Shown: positions 37,107 through 47,024, numbered from the stretch's first letter. The stretch is 64,000 nucleotides of DNA from Nocardia sp. SYP-A9097 (GCF_009649815.1 NZ_WJIC01000005.1:310001-374000); one strand, 5' to 3'. Numbers and translations are program-made. The notes: generated by a model from the letters alone, not told the origin.

Positions 37107-37826
37107 GTGAACCAAGTGACCGGAACCAGCGCCCACTCCACCTCGACGGCCACCGACGGCCGCAGCACCCGCTGGAACGGCCATAAAGCCCGCCGCCGCG
37201 CCGATATGCTCGACGCCGCGCTCACCGTCATCGAGTCCAATGGCACGGAGATCTCCGTCCAGCAGATCGCCGATCGGTTGAAAGTGCCACGGCCGGTGGT
37301 CTACCGGCACTTCGACGGCCGCGCCGATCTCGACGAGCAAATTCGCCGCCACATTCTGGATTCGCTACTGGCCGAACTACTTCCGCGCCTGCGGCCCGAC
37401 GGCACCGTGCGCGATGCGGTGCGCGGCGCGGTCGGCACCTACGTGGGATGGGTTGAGCGGCACCCGAATCTGCATCGCTTCCTCGCCGCCGGTGACCCGC
37501 ACGGCGGATCCGGGAGTGCCCTCGCGGGTGCGCGCGATCGCATAGGGGCGCAATTGGCCGACCTGTTCGCCGATATCCTCGGCGGCTTCGGCCTCGATCC
37601 GAATCGCGCCCGCCCCACGGCTTTCGGCATGGTCGGCTTCGTCGACGGGGTGGTCAACAGCTGGCGGGCCGATGGCGTGCTCACCTCCGAGCAGGTCGAG
37701 GGCATTCTCACCGAATCGGTGCTCGCGTTGCTGGAGGGCAATGCGCGCAGCCTCGAAGTGCCGCTGACCCGCGACACGGTGGTGGCCGATCTGGTCGCGC
37801 GCTCGGCGGCCACTCGCTCCGCATAA
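37107..37826 (+). CDS. TetR-family regulator
   Basis: A 239-residue TetR protein with DNA-binding helices about 25-75 (RADMLDAALTVIESNGTEIS, IADRLKVPRPVVYRHFDGRA). GTG 37107 is preferred, giving VNQVTGTSAHS; a GTG at 37068 would add 13 residues. It is divergent from the diiron oxygenase gene. TGTTACAC and GTGGTACA flank a weak dyad at about 37054-37077 in the shared promoter, so it is likely the repressor of the oxygenase pair. Confidence 0.85.
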   Translation: MNQVTGTSAHSTSTATDGRSTRWNGHKARRRADMLDAALTVIESNGTEISVQQIADRLKVPRPVVYRHFDGRADLDEQIRRHILDSLLAELLPRLRPDGTVRDAVRGAVGTYVGWVERHPNLHRFLAAGDPHGGSGSALAGARDRIGAQLADLFADILGGFGLDPNRARPTAFGMVGFVDGVVNSWRADGVLTSEQVEGILTESVLALLEGNARSLEVPLTRDTVVADLVARSAATRSA

Positions 37827-37845
37827 TGTTGCCTCGACGGAAATA

Positions 37846-37860
37846 TTGCCATCGCGGCAA
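37846..37860. promoter_or_regulatory. candidate operator of the TetR / FAD monooxygenase unit
   Basis: TTGCC-atcgc-GGCAA, extended by imperfect GAAAT/ATTTC flanks, lies 20 bases before the regulator's GTG start. Confidence 0.45.
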
Positions 37861-37880
37861 ATTTCTGTACGCTAGGTCGT

Positions 37881-38492
37881 GTGAGCGATGGACTGCGTGA
37901 GCGTAAGAAGCGGGAAACCCGGCTCGCGCTGAGTACGGCGACCATTCGACTGGCCGTGGAGCGTGGCTGGGACGAGGTGACGGTGGACGATATCGCCGCC
38001 GCCGCCAATGTCTCGGTGCGCACCTTCCGCAACTACTTCTCCAGCAAGGCCGAAGCGGTCGCCTCCCGGCATCTCGAGCGCATGCGACAGGTGGCGGAGG
38101 AGCTGCTGGCGCGACCGGCGAGTGAATCCCTCTGGGAGGCGCTCACGGCCGCCGTGCTGGACAGGTTCGCGCTGGGACACGAGATCAACGCCGATGCGGC
38201 ACCGGATCGGCACTGGGTCGACGGAATCCGGCTGATGCTGAGCGCCCCCGCGGTGCAGGTGGCCATACTCGCGGCCAATGCCGAAGCACAGCAAGAACTT
38301 TCGGCCGCCGTCGCGGTGCGCACCGGCACCGACCCGGAGCGGGATATGTACCCGAATCTGGTCGCCGCCGCCGTTATCGCGGGTTGCTCGGTCGCCATCG
38401 AACAATCCCAGCGCACCGGTTCCGCCGAATCGATCATGCCGCTGCTGCGCCATGCGCTCACCGGACTCGCGGCAGGGCTGCCGGAGCCGTAG
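37881..38492 (+). CDS. TetR-family regulator
   Basis: A 203-residue TetR protein with DNA-binding helices about 10-55 (ALSTATIRLAVERGWDEVTV, IAAAANVSVRTFRNYFSSKA) and the C-terminal PAVQVAILAANAEAQ segment common in the MftR-like group. GTG 37881 starts VSDGLRERKKRETR. It is followed after 31 bases by a FAD monooxygenase gene in the same direction, which it probably controls with itself. Confidence 0.88.
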   Translation: MSDGLRERKKRETRLALSTATIRLAVERGWDEVTVDDIAAAANVSVRTFRNYFSSKAEAVASRHLERMRQVAEELLARPASESLWEALTAAVLDRFALGHEINADAAPDRHWVDGIRLMLSAPAVQVAILAANAEAQQELSAAVAVRTGTDPERDMYPNLVAAAVIAGCSVAIEQSQRTGSAESIMPLLRHALTGLAAGLPEP

Positions 38493-38523
38493 TCACGAAA
38501 CCTGCTCTCTGTCAGGAGAAGTC

Positions 38524-40083
38524 ATGATCTACGACGTAATCATCGCCGGAGCCGGCCCCGTCGGCCTGATGCTGGCGAGCGAACTCGGCCTGGCCGGGGT
38601 CCGGCCGCTGGTACTCGAACGGCTCACCGAACCCAGTACCGAGCACAAGGCCAATGGGCTGGTCGGGCAGGTGGTGCCGATGATGGATCGGCGCGGGCTG
38701 TACGAGCGGCTCGGCGGTCCACCCGGACGGCCGCAACCCAACTCCAATTATTTCATGTTCGCCGCTCTCCCTTTGGATTTGAGTCTGCTGGAGCGGAGTC
38801 CCGTCTACAACATGGCGGTACCGCAACCGCGCATCGTCGAGGTATTGCGGGAGCGGGCGCTGGAGCTCGGGGCCGAAATCCGCTGGGGCGCGGAGATTAT
38901 CGATATCGCGCAGGACGATGACGGTGTGTCCGTGGAGATTTCGGATGCCGAAGGGACACACCTGCTCCACACTCGCTACCTCGTGGGCGCGGACGGCGGC
39001 CACAGCCTGGTCCGCAAGCGTGCCGGAATCGATTTTCCCGGAGTCAGTTACGACCGCACCACCGGCCGCACCGTCCACGCCGCGATACCCGCGGAGTGGG
39101 TGGATCCGGCGACGGGCAGCCTGCGGGTCCCCGGCGTCGGCGATATCCGCCCCTTCATGCCCATCCGGACCGAGCGCGGCGGGTTCGCCTACGCGCCGTT
39201 CCCCGGCCGCAGCCCGCTGCTCAACACCACCGAGTGGGACCGTCCCGCACCGGACGGGCCGCTGACCCTCGAAGAGATGCAGGCCAGTATCGCGTACGTG
39301 CTCGGCGCGGAGGTCCCGCTCGCACCACCGACCGGCCCGGGAGAACCCGCGCTGCGCCGTCAGCTCGGCGGAAACACCAGGGTCGCAGCGCAATTCCGGG
39401 ACCGCCGGATCTTCCTGGCCGGCGACGCGGCACATGTGCTGGTCTTCGGCGGCGGCCCCGGGCTCAACCTGGGCTTGCAGGACGCCATGAACCTCGGATG
39501 GAAACTCGCCGCCGAAATCGACGGCCGGGCGCCCGCGGGACTCCTGGACAGTTATGACACCGAACGCCGCATGGCGGCCCGCCGCGCGGTACTGCAATCG
39601 CAGGCGCAGGCCACACTGCTCGCCCCGGGTGCCGATGTCACCGCCATGCGCGAGGTCTTCGCCGAACTGCTCACCGACCGATCCACGGTGCAGCGGCTCG
39701 CCGACCTGATCTCCGGTTCCGATATTCGCTACGACATGGGTGAACCCGATCCACACCCACTGGTCGGCTGGCCCGCTCCCGATCTCGACCTCCGCGTCGC
39801 GTCAGGCACCCATCGCCTGGCCGAATTGACCAGAGCCGCAAAGCCTTTGCTGCTCGACTTCAGCATCGACGGATCGTTCGCCGCCGGGCTGCGGCAGTGG
39901 GGTGATCGGGTGGAGATCGTCGTGGCCGAGATGGACGAGCCGCCCGCCACCGCACTCCTGCTGCGCCCGGACTCCTATGTGGCGTGGGCCTGTAACTCGG
40001 CGCGGCCGAATACCGCTGAACTGGAGGAACTTCGGTCGGCGCTGGCGCGCTGGCTCGGCCCGGTGCCGGTGGCGGCGGTCTAG
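38524..40083 (+). CDS. FAD-dependent aromatic monooxygenase (PHBH fold)
   Basis: A 519-residue flavoprotein hydroxylase of the class A (p-hydroxybenzoate hydroxylase-like) type. FAD motifs: IIAGAGPVGLMLASELGLAG at the N-terminus, VGADGGHSLVRK (near 157) and FLAGDAAHVLVFGGGPGLN (near 300). The C-terminal 120 residues form a thioredoxin-like tail, as in RdmE and pentachlorophenol or tetracycline-modifying enzymes. It would hydroxylate an aromatic or polyketide substrate with NAD(P)H and oxygen. CAGGAGA precedes ATG 38524. Substrate unknown. Confidence 0.9.
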   Translation: MIYDVIIAGAGPVGLMLASELGLAGVRPLVLERLTEPSTEHKANGLVGQVVPMMDRRGLYERLGGPPGRPQPNSNYFMFAALPLDLSLLERSPVYNMAVPQPRIVEVLRERALELGAEIRWGAEIIDIAQDDDGVSVEISDAEGTHLLHTRYLVGADGGHSLVRKRAGIDFPGVSYDRTTGRTVHAAIPAEWVDPATGSLRVPGVGDIRPFMPIRTERGGFAYAPFPGRSPLLNTTEWDRPAPDGPLTLEEMQASIAYVLGAEVPLAPPTGPGEPALRRQLGGNTRVAAQFRDRRIFLAGDAAHVLVFGGGPGLNLGLQDAMNLGWKLAAEIDGRAPAGLLDSYDTERRMAARRAVLQSQAQATLLAPGADVTAMREVFAELLTDRSTVQRLADLISGSDIRYDMGEPDPHPLVGWPAPDLDLRVASGTHRLAELTRAAKPLLLDFSIDGSFAAGLRQWGDRVEIVVAEMDEPPATALLLRPDSYVAWACNSARPNTAELEELRSALARWLGPVPVAAV

Positions 40084-40190
40084 TTCCAGGTGTGCGACTA
40101 CCGCGCTCGGTGCGGGCGCGGTAGCTCGCATTCCACGGCCACTCCACCGGTCGCGCCCGATACGCGGCCGCGTCGCCTAGGCTCGACCAC

Positions 40191-41690
40191 ATGCAGCGCA
40201 TCATCGGAATCGAGGTCGAGTACGGCATTTCGACGCCTTCGGAGCCGTCGGCCAACCCGATTCTCACGTCGACCCAGGCGGTCCTCGCCTATGCCGCAGC
40301 CGAAGGCGTGCCGCGCGCCAAACGCACCCGCTGGGATTACGAGGTGGAGTCACCGCTGCGCGATGCGCGCGGCTTCGACCTCGGACGACTCAATGGCCCG
40401 GCACCCGTTATCGACGCCGACGAGGTCGGCGCGGCGAATATGATCCTCACCAATGGCGCGCGGCTCTACGTCGACCACGCGCACCCCGAATACTCCGCAC
40501 CCGAGGTCACCGACCCCCTCGACGCGGTCATCTGGGACAAGGCCGGCGAACGAGTCATGGAGGCCGCCGCCCGCTTCGCCTCCAGCGTGCCCGGTGCGCC
40601 GCGGATGCAGTTGTACAAGAACAACACCGACGGCAAGGGCGCGTCCTACGGCACCCACGAGAACTACCTCATGAGCCGTGAGACCCCGTTCAACCAGATC
40701 ATTCTGGGTCTCACCCCGTTCTTCGTCTCACGGCAGGTGATCTGCGGTTCCGGCCGGGTCGGCATCGGCCAGAACGGTGATACGCCCGGTTTCCAGCTGT
40801 CCCAGCGCGCGGATTACATCGAGGTCGAGGTCGGCCTGGAGACCACACTCAAGCGCGGCATCATCAACACCCGCGACGAACCGCACGCCGACGCCGACAA
40901 ATACCGTCGCCTGCACGTCATCATCGGCGACGCCAACCTGAGCGAATGGGCCACCTACCTCAAGGTCGGCACCAGCGCTCTCGTACTCGACATGATCGAG
41001 GCGGGCGAAGACCTCTCGGACCTGCAATTGGCCCGCCCAGTCACCGCCGTACACACCATCAGCCACGACCCGACCCTGCGCGCCACCGTCGCGCTCGCCG
41101 ACGGCCGCGAACTGACCGGCCTTGCGCTGCAACGCATCTACCTCGATCGCGTGGAGAAGTTCGTCTACCGCCAGGGCATCGACGACACCCGCATCCAAGA
41201 CCTGCTCACCAAATGGGCCCACGTGCTGGACCTGCTCGAGCGCGACCCCATGGAGACCGCGGACCTGCTCGACTGGACCGCCAAACTCCGTCTCCTGGAA
41301 GGCATGCGCACCCGCGAGGGCCTCAACTGGGCCGCCCCCAAACTGCACCTGGTCGACCTCCAATACTCGGACGTCCGCCTCGACAAGGGCCTCTACAACC
41401 GCCTGGTAGCCCGCGGCTCCATGCAGCGCCTGGTCACCGAACAACAGATCCTCGACGCAATGACCAACCCGCCCACCGACACTCGCGCCTACTTCCGCGG
41501 CGAATGCTTGCGCCGCTTCGGCGCCGATATCGCAGCGGCCAGCTGGGACTCGGTCATCTTCGACCTCGGCGGCGACTCCCTGGTCCGCATCCCCACCCTC
41601 GAACCCCGCCGCGGCACCAAAGCCCACGTAGGCAAGTTGCTGGACGGTGTCGCCACCGCCGCCGAACTGGTCCAGCAACTCACCCACTAG
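40191..41690 (+). CDS. dop: Pup deamidase/depupylase Dop
   Basis: Dop converts the C-terminal Gln of Pup to Glu so that PafA can use it, and also removes Pup from substrates. The 499-residue protein is a glutamine-synthetase-like ligase fold: [11 protein letters not shown] at the ATP/metal site, [20 protein letters not shown] and [19 protein letters not shown]. The family Dop loop lies near 40-80. It normally directly precedes pup; here a TnpB element separates them. ATG 40191 starts [12 protein letters not shown], the standard start. Confidence 0.98.
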   Translation: MQRIIGIEVEYGISTPSEPSANPILTSTQAVLAYAAAEGVPRAKRTRWDYEVESPLRDARGFDLGRLNGPAPVIDADEVGAANMILTNGARLYVDHAHPEYSAPEVTDPLDAVIWDKAGERVMEAAARFASSVPGAPRMQLYKNNTDGKGASYGTHENYLMSRETPFNQIILGLTPFFVSRQVICGSGRVGIGQNGDTPGFQLSQRADYIEVEVGLETTLKRGIINTRDEPHADADKYRRLHVIIGDANLSEWATYLKVGTSALVLDMIEAGEDLSDLQLARPVTAVHTISHDPTLRATVALADGRELTGLALQRIYLDRVEKFVYRQGIDDTRIQDLLTKWAHVLDLLERDPMETADLLDWTAKLRLLEGMRTREGLNWAAPKLHLVDLQYSDVRLDKGLYNRLVARGSMQRLVTEQQILDAMTNPPTDTRAYFRGECLRRFGADIAAASWDSVIFDLGGDSLVRIPTLEPRRGTKAHVGKLLDGVATAAELVQQLTH

Positions 41691-41696
41691 GCGATT

Positions 41697-41730
41697 GGCG
41701 GGGTTTTCGGGCCAGCTCCGAGACCCCGCC
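41697..41730. terminator. hairpin after dop, terminator or left end of the TnpB element
   Basis: GGCGGGGT-tt-TCGG / CCGA-g-ACCCCGCC closes a seven-base loop just after the dop stop. It could end dop transcription or be a subterminal hairpin of the insertion element. Confidence 0.55.
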
Positions 41731-43260
41731 CAGGGCGTGCGGAACTTTTCTTGCGTGTTGCCCACACGCGGCTTGTCGTGTCGCGACAGAGCCACTAATT
41801 TCGAACACGTGAGCGAGTACCTGCTTTCGGATGAAGTGTCCGGTGTTCCTCAGGGATCGCCGGTCATCCAGGCATATCGGTTCGCGCTCGATCCGACGCC
41901 CGCGCAGGAACGGGCGCTGCGCTCGCACTGTGGTGCCCAGCGTGTCGCGTACAACTGGGGCTTGGCCACGGTGAAAGCGAATTGGGAACAGCGAGAGGCG
42001 GAACTGACCTATGGCATCCCCGAGGCCGCCAGGACTCAGCCGCTCAACTGGTCCGCATACGCGTTGCGGAAGCTTTGGAACCCGCGCAAGGACGAGGTTG
42101 CGCCGTGGTGGAGTGAGAACTCGAAGGAGTCGTACGCATCCGGACTGGCGAACCTCGCTGTCGCACTGGCCAACTGGTCGGCTTCGAAGCGGGGGACCCG
42201 ATCGGGAGCGACAGTCTGCTTTCCGAGATTCAAATCCAAACGATCGCCGCTGTCGTGCCGATTCACCACGGGCGGCTTTGGTTTGGCGGGAGCCAGGCGA
42301 CGTCACGTGCGATTGCCCAGTATCGGGGTCGTCCGGACCCACGAGTCGACTCGAAAGCTGGTGCGCCGCATCCAGCGTGGTGTCGCGAGGCTGCGTTCCG
42401 TGACCGTGGTCTTCCGCGGGGGTCGCTGGTTTGCTTCGTTCTCCGTCGAGAATCTGCGATCGGATGCTCCTGCGCGGTGGCCCGACCTGGCGGTCGGAGT
42501 CGATCTCGGCATCTCGCATCTGGCCGTGCTCTCCCGGTCGGTCCGCGGGATATCTGATGCAGACGGAGCTGTCTCGAACGGCAGACGCCTGGAGCGGGAG
42601 CTTCGGACTCTCCGGCGACTCGAACGGCAGGCTGGACGGCGGATCGGTGCGGATCGGCGTACCCGGCATCCGGGATCCGCGCGGTGGCGTCGAACCAGGG
42701 CGCGAATCGATCGACTGCACCGGCGAGCGGCGAATGCCCGCCGGAATGATGCCCACAAGCTGACGAGTGCGCTGGCCGCGAGGTTCGGTGTCATTGTGAT
42801 CGAAGATCTGAACATTGTTGGGATGCTTCGCAATCGAAGACTGGCCCGAGTCATATCCGACGCGGGCTAGGGTGAACTCCGCCGCCAACTCGAATACAAG
42901 GTGCGCTGGCGGGGCGGTGAGCTGCAGGTGGCCGATCGCTGGTTCCCGAGCTCCAAGACGTGCGGTCGCTGTGGTGCGGTGAAAACCAAGCTGCGCCTGG
43001 ATGAGCGTGTGTATCGATGCGATCGATGCGGGCACCGCGCCGATCGCGATGTGAATGCGGCCCGAAACCTCGCGGCGCTCGCGAGTAAGCCGCAGGTTGG
43101 CTCTACGTCCTCCTCGAGGTGCGGGGCGACGTTGAACGAGCCCGATGGAAAGCCATGTAAGCCCAAACCTGTTGGCAGCGGCTATAGCCACGGGAACTCT
43201 CTACAGGGAGAGAACGTTGCGGGAGAGATCGCGTAACTGCCTAGCGAGTAACACCATCAG
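41731..43260 (+). mobile_element. IS200/IS605-group (IS1341-type) element carrying only tnpB
   Basis: A stand-alone tnpB unit inserted between dop and pup in the otherwise conserved proteasome operon. No tnpA or serine recombinase is present. Left of the gene is non-coding DNA with small repeats (GTGTTGCCCACAC, TGTCG-TGTCGCGACA). The 3' part holds hairpins such as GGCTATAGCC and CTCTC-tacagg-GAGAG that fit an omega (right-end) guide RNA overlapping the gene end. The outer boundaries cannot be fixed by eye; coordinates are approximate. Confidence 0.65.
41809..43236 (+). pseudogene. tnpB: TnpB RNA-guided nuclease gene with one in-frame amber stop
   Basis: GTG 41809 opens a TnpB frame: the N-terminal VIQAYRFALDPTPAQERALR segment, RuvC-I GVDLGISHLAVLS and RuvC-II VIVIEDLNIVGM. 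A TAG at 42868-42870 then follows ISDAG. The same frame continues without shift through GELRRQLEYKVRWRGGELQV, the zinc ribbon (CGRCG ... CDRCG), RuvC-III ADRDVNAARNLAAL and a tail GENVAGEIA to a TAA at 43234-43236. TAG replaces the aromatic codon expected there (TGG to TAG would suffice). The truncated 353-residue product lacks the third catalytic Asp and the zinc ribbon. Confidence 0.88.
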
Positions 43261-43343
43261 AACTCGTGGTACCGGTAGTGTTGGGGGACGGGCATCGGAT
43301 TTTCTCCGGTGCTCGCCGATGATCACAGAGGAGGTCGGCTGCT

Positions 43344-43538
43344 ATGGCACAAGAGCAGACCAAGCGCGCCGGTGGTGGCGACGAGGACGAGGGGCCCGTC
43401 GGGGACGGTGCTGCGGGGCAGGAGCGCCGGGAGAAACTGGCTGAGGAGACCGACGACCTGCTCGATGAGATCGACGATGTTCTCGAGGAAAATGCCGAGG
43501 ACTTCGTGCGTGCGTACGTTCAGAAGGGCGGCCAGTGA
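43344..43538 (+). CDS. pup: prokaryotic ubiquitin-like protein Pup
   Basis: A 64-residue, mostly disordered, acidic protein tag. The C-terminal half ([20 protein letters not shown]) forms the helix that enters the ARC coiled coil. The end [11 protein letters not shown] shows the GGQ terminus, which Dop must deamidate to GGE before PafA can attach it to lysines. The stop overlaps the GTG start of prcB. AGAGGAGG lies upstream of ATG 43344. The TnpB element sits upstream, so the promoter may be new. Confidence 0.98.
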   Translation: MAQEQTKRAGGGDEDEGPVGDGAAGQERREKLAEETDDLLDEIDDVLEENAEDFVRAYVQKGGQ

Positions 43539-44389
43539 CCCAAGGCGACCCATTGCGTCTCCAAATGGGGAACGCCCTCTCTTCCTTCTCCGAATACCTG
43601 CGGTTGCACGCTCCGGAACTGTTGCCCGGCAACAGCTTCCGGACCGAAGGCGCGCTCTTGAACGCGAGCGCGCCGTCGGATATCGCACCGCACGGCACCA
43701 CCATCGTCGCGGTCAGTTACCGCGGCGGCGTGCTGATCGCGGGCGACCGCCGGGCCACCCAGGGCAACCTGCTGGCCAGCCGTGACATCGAGAAGGTGTA
43801 CATCACCGACACCTTCTCCGCGGCCGGCATCGCGGGCACCGCGGGTATGGCCATCGAGATGATCCGGCTGTTCGCGGTGGAGCTCGAGTACTACGAGAAG
43901 ATCGAGGGCGTCTCCCTCACCTTCGACGGCAAAGCCAACAAACTCTCGAAGATGGTGCGCGACAACCTCCCCGCGGCCCTACAGGGTCTCGCGGTGGTGC
44001 CGCTACTGGTGGGTTACGACCCGGACCAGCAGGACCCGGACAAGTCCGGCCGCATCATCTCCTACGACGTGGTCGGCGGCCGCAGCGAGGAGCGATTCGG
44101 TTACACCGCTGTAGGTTCCGGTTCGCTGTTCGCCAAATCGTCGCTGAAGAAGACGTACAAGCGCGGCATAGATCAGGACAAGGCGCTCAGCATCGCCGTC
44201 GAGTCCCTGTTCGACGCCGCCGACGACGACACCGCCACCGGTGGCCCCGACACCCTGCGGGGCATCTATCCGACGGCGATCGTCATCGATTCCGAAGGCT
44301 CCGTTGAGGTGTCGGAGGGTCGGCTGGCCGAGATCACTCGCGAGATCGTGGCCGAACGCGTGGACGAAGAGGGGAGTGCCCGAGTATGA
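43535..44389 (+). CDS. prcB: 20S proteasome beta subunit PrcB
   Basis: The 284-residue catalytic subunit. A 54-residue propeptide ends at HG, and the mature protein starts at Thr55 in [13 protein letters not shown], the N-terminal nucleophile. GDRRAT and [20 protein letters not shown] continue the proteasome fold. Fourteen copies form the two inner rings. GTG 43535 overlaps the pup stop; the stop overlaps the prcA start (ATGA), so the three are translationally coupled. Confidence 0.98.
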   Translation: MTQGDPLRLQMGNALSSFSEYLRLHAPELLPGNSFRTEGALLNASAPSDIAPHGTTIVAVSYRGGVLIAGDRRATQGNLLASRDIEKVYITDTFSAAGIAGTAGMAIEMIRLFAVELEYYEKIEGVSLTFDGKANKLSKMVRDNLPAALQGLAVVPLLVGYDPDQQDPDKSGRIISYDVVGGRSEERFGYTAVGSGSLFAKSSLKKTYKRGIDQDKALSIAVESLFDAADDDTATGGPDTLRGIYPTAIVIDSEGSVEVSEGRLAEITREIVAERVDEEGSARV

Positions 44390-45165
44390 CACTGCCGTAT
44401 TACGCGTCCGCCGAACAGATCATGCGCGACAAGACCGAACTCGCGCGCAAGGGCATCGCACGCGGGCGAAGCGTCATCGTGCTGGTGTACGACAAAGGTG
44501 TGGTGTTCGTGGCCGAGAACCCCTCGGCCACACTGCACAAGGTGAGCGAATTGTACGACCGCGTCGGCTTCGCCGCGGTCGGCAAGTACAACGAGTTCGA
44601 AAGCCTGCGCCGCGGTGGCATTCTGCAGGCTGATCTGCGTGGTTACCAGTTCGACCGGCGCGATGTCACCGGCCGGTTCCTGGCCAACCTGTACGCGCAG
44701 AGCCTGGGCACCATCTTCACCGACCAGCTCAAGCCGTTCGAGGTGGAGATCTGTATCGCCGAGGTCGGCTACCCTGGTCAGGACCCGAATTCGGTGCTGT
44801 ACCGGATCAACTTCGACGGATCCATTGTCGACGAGCGCGAATTCGTGGTGATGGGCGGCAATACCGAGCCCATCGTCACCGCGCTCAAGGCGTCCTACCA
44901 GCCCGGTTTGGACCTGCACTCGGCCGTCACGGTCGCGATGCAGGCCTTCGCCAAATCCGCTCCCGAGGGTGCGGACAAGGACAAGAAGGCCGCGGTGCCC
45001 TCCTCCCTGGAGGTCGCCACGCTCGAACAGTCCCGGCCGCGACGGGCCTTCCGCCGCATCACCGGATCCGCGCTACAGGAACTGATCACCGGCAAGACGC
45101 AGAGCGCCGCGGCGGCGGCCGAGGCCGATAAGCCCTCGTCCGGAGATCCGTCCCAGGCCGAATAA
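44386..45165 (+). CDS. prcA: 20S proteasome alpha subunit PrcA
   Basis: A 259-residue alpha subunit whose N-terminus ([20 protein letters not shown]) forms the entry gate opened by the QYL tail of ARC. It lacks a propeptide and nucleophile Thr, as expected. AGRGRSVIV-type and [13 protein letters not shown] segments match actinobacterial PrcA. The last 45 residues are Ala/Ser/Lys-rich and likely flexible. Two hairpins follow the stop codon. Confidence 0.98.
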   Translation: MTLPYYASAEQIMRDKTELARKGIARGRSVIVLVYDKGVVFVAENPSATLHKVSELYDRVGFAAVGKYNEFESLRRGGILQADLRGYQFDRRDVTGRFLANLYAQSLGTIFTDQLKPFEVEICIAEVGYPGQDPNSVLYRINFDGSIVDEREFVVMGGNTEPIVTALKASYQPGLDLHSAVTVAMQAFAKSAPEGADKDKKAAVPSSLEVATLEQSRPRRAFRRITGSALQELITGKTQSAAAAAEADKPSSGDPSQAE

Positions 45166-45172
45166 TTCGCCG

Positions 45173-45269
45173 AAATCCCCGGCCGCACAGCACAAGTGCG
45201 CGGCCGGGATTTCCGGTGATTTCGACCCGCCTCGAAACCGGGCCGCGAACCCTATTGTTCGCGGCCCGG
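45173..45269 (+). terminator. two consecutive hairpins ending the pup-prcB-prcA transcript
   Basis: AAATCCCCGGCCGC / GCGGCCGGGATTT (45173-45212, one bulged C) is followed by CCGGGCCGCGAAC / GTTCGCGGCCCGG (45238-45269, perfect 13-bp stem, six-base loop) and then T-rich DNA. Confidence 0.75.
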
Positions 45270-45297
45270 TTTCGCGTTTTCACCCCCCGCCATGTTG

Positions 45298-45343
45298 CAC
45301 TCGGCACCCCCGAGTGTTTGCACTCTGCACAGCAGAGTGCAAA
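45298..45343. promoter_or_regulatory. paired dyads upstream of pafA
   Basis: CACTCGG / CCGAGTG (45298-45316, five-base spacer) is followed at once by TTTGCACTCTGC-aca-GCAGAGTGCAAA (45317-45343), a perfect 12-bp inverted repeat. GTTGCACTC occurs again at 45294 and 45381. No T tract follows, so operators or an mRNA structure are more likely than a terminator. Confidence 0.55.
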
Positions 45344-45472
45344 GGGGACTTGGCTTTTCGCCGCCTACGGCGGGTGCTGCGTTGCACTCCGTGCTAAATC
45401 GTTGTGAATACGTTTGCATCAGGTCTGCCACACCGCCCTTATCGGGCACTACATCGCTGTAATGTCGATAGG

Positions 45473-46831
45473 GTGCAGCGACGAATCATGGGGATCGAAA
45501 CCGAATTCGGGGTGACGTGCACCTTTCACGGTCACCGTCGGTTGAGTCCTGACGAGGTGGCCCGGTATCTCTTCCGCCGGGTAGTTTCCTGGGGCCGTAG
45601 TTCCAACGTGTTCCTCCGTAATGGCGCCCGGCTCTACCTCGATGTCGGTTCCCATCCGGAGTACGCGACGGCCGAGTGCGACAGCCTGGTGCAGCTGGTC
45701 ACTCATGACCGCGCCGGTGAACGGGTCCTGGAGGATCTGCTCATCGACGCCGAACAGCGTCTCGCCGAGGAGGGTATCGGCGGCGACATCTACCTGTTCA
45801 AGAACAACACCGACTCCGCGGGCAACTCCTACGGGTGTCACGAGAACTTCCTCGTGGTGCGCGCCGGAGAATTCTCGCGGATCTCCGATGTGCTGCTGCC
45901 GTTCCTGGTCACCCGCCAGTTGATCTGCGGTGCGGGCAAAGTGTTGCAGACGCCCAAGGCCGCGACGTTCTGCCTGTCGCAGCGCGCGGAACACATCTGG
46001 GAGGGTGTCTCCTCGGCGACCACGAGGTCCCGGCCCATCATCAATACCCGTGATGAGCCGCATGCCGATGCCGAGAAGTACCGCCGCCTGCATGTGATCG
46101 TCGGCGACTCGAATATGGCCGAACCGAGCACCATGCTCAAGGTGGGCACCGCTTCGCTGGTGCTGGAGATGATCGAGGCGGGCGTGGCCTTCCGAGACTT
46201 CGCCCTGGACAACCCGATTCGGGCTATTCGCGAGGTATCGCACGATCTCACCGGCAAGCGTCCGGTGCGGTTGGCCGGTGGCCGGCAGGCCAGCGCCCTC
46301 GAGATTCAGCGCGAGTACTACGCCCGTGCCGTCGAGCACCTGCGCAATCGCGACCGCGACCCGCAGGTCGATGCGGTCGTCGACCTCTGGGGCCGCACCC
46401 TCGACGCCGTCGAGGCGCAGGATTTCGCCAAGGTCGATACCGAGATCGACTGGGTCATCAAGCGGAAGCTGTTCCAGCGCTACCAGGATCGCTACAGCAT
46501 GGAGCTGTCCGATCCCAAGATCGCGCAACTGGATCTGGCCTATCACGACATCAAGCGCGGCCGCGGCGTCTTCGACCTGCTGCAGCGCAAGGGTCTGGCC
46601 AAGCGCATCACCGAGGACGACGCGGTCGACGCGGCGGTCACCACTCCGCCGCAGACCACCCGCGCCAAACTGCGTGGCGATTTCATCACCGCCGCACAGG
46701 AAGCCGGTCGTGACTTCACGGTCGACTGGGTGCACCTCAAGTTGAACGACCAAGCCCAGCGGACGGTTCTGTGCAAGGACCCGTTCCGCTCGGTCGACGA
46801 GCGAGTCGACAGGCTGATCGCGTCGATGTGA
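45473..46831 (+). CDS. pafA: Pup-protein ligase PafA
   Basis: PafA phosphorylates the C-terminal Glu of Pup and joins it to substrate lysines. The 452-residue protein shares the glutamine-synthetase-like fold with Dop: [16 protein letters not shown] at the ATP/metal site, [20 protein letters not shown] and [22 protein letters not shown] 45473 (VQRRIMGIE) gives exactly the length and start of mycobacterial PafA. The end [11 protein letters not shown] is conserved. Just after the stop the last part of the gene is repeated twice. Confidence 0.98.
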   Translation: MQRRIMGIETEFGVTCTFHGHRRLSPDEVARYLFRRVVSWGRSSNVFLRNGARLYLDVGSHPEYATAECDSLVQLVTHDRAGERVLEDLLIDAEQRLAEEGIGGDIYLFKNNTDSAGNSYGCHENFLVVRAGEFSRISDVLLPFLVTRQLICGAGKVLQTPKAATFCLSQRAEHIWEGVSSATTRSRPIINTRDEPHADAEKYRRLHVIVGDSNMAEPSTMLKVGTASLVLEMIEAGVAFRDFALDNPIRAIREVSHDLTGKRPVRLAGGRQASALEIQREYYARAVEHLRNRDRDPQVDAVVDLWGRTLDAVEAQDFAKVDTEIDWVIKRKLFQRYQDRYSMELSDPKIAQLDLAYHDIKRGRGVFDLLQRKGLAKRITEDDAVDAAVTTPPQTTRAKLRGDFITAAQEAGRDFTVDWVHLKLNDQAQRTVLCKDPFRSVDERVDRLIASM

Positions 46832-47010
46832 TCGTCCAGGCCCAGTGCACGGTCCTGTGCAAGCGGTGCCGATGCCGCTCGGTCGACGAGCGAGTCGACA
46901 GGCTGATCGCGTCGATGTGATCGTCCAGGCCCAGTGCACGGTCCTGTGCAAGCGGTGCCGATGCCGCTCGGTCGACGAGCGAGTCGACAGGCTCATCGCC
47001 TCGATGTAGT
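46791..47010 (+). repeat. 89-bp tandem duplication of the pafA 3' end
   Basis: Two perfect 89-bp copies (46791-46879 and 46880-46968) are followed by a partial third (46969 to about 47010) with two or three changes. Each copy includes GTCGACGAGCGAGTCGACAG and the last codons of pafA with its stop. 89 is not a multiple of three and the first stop is used, so copies two and three are untranslated. Confidence 0.95.
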
Positions 47011-47024
47011 CCGCAAGTAGAGGG

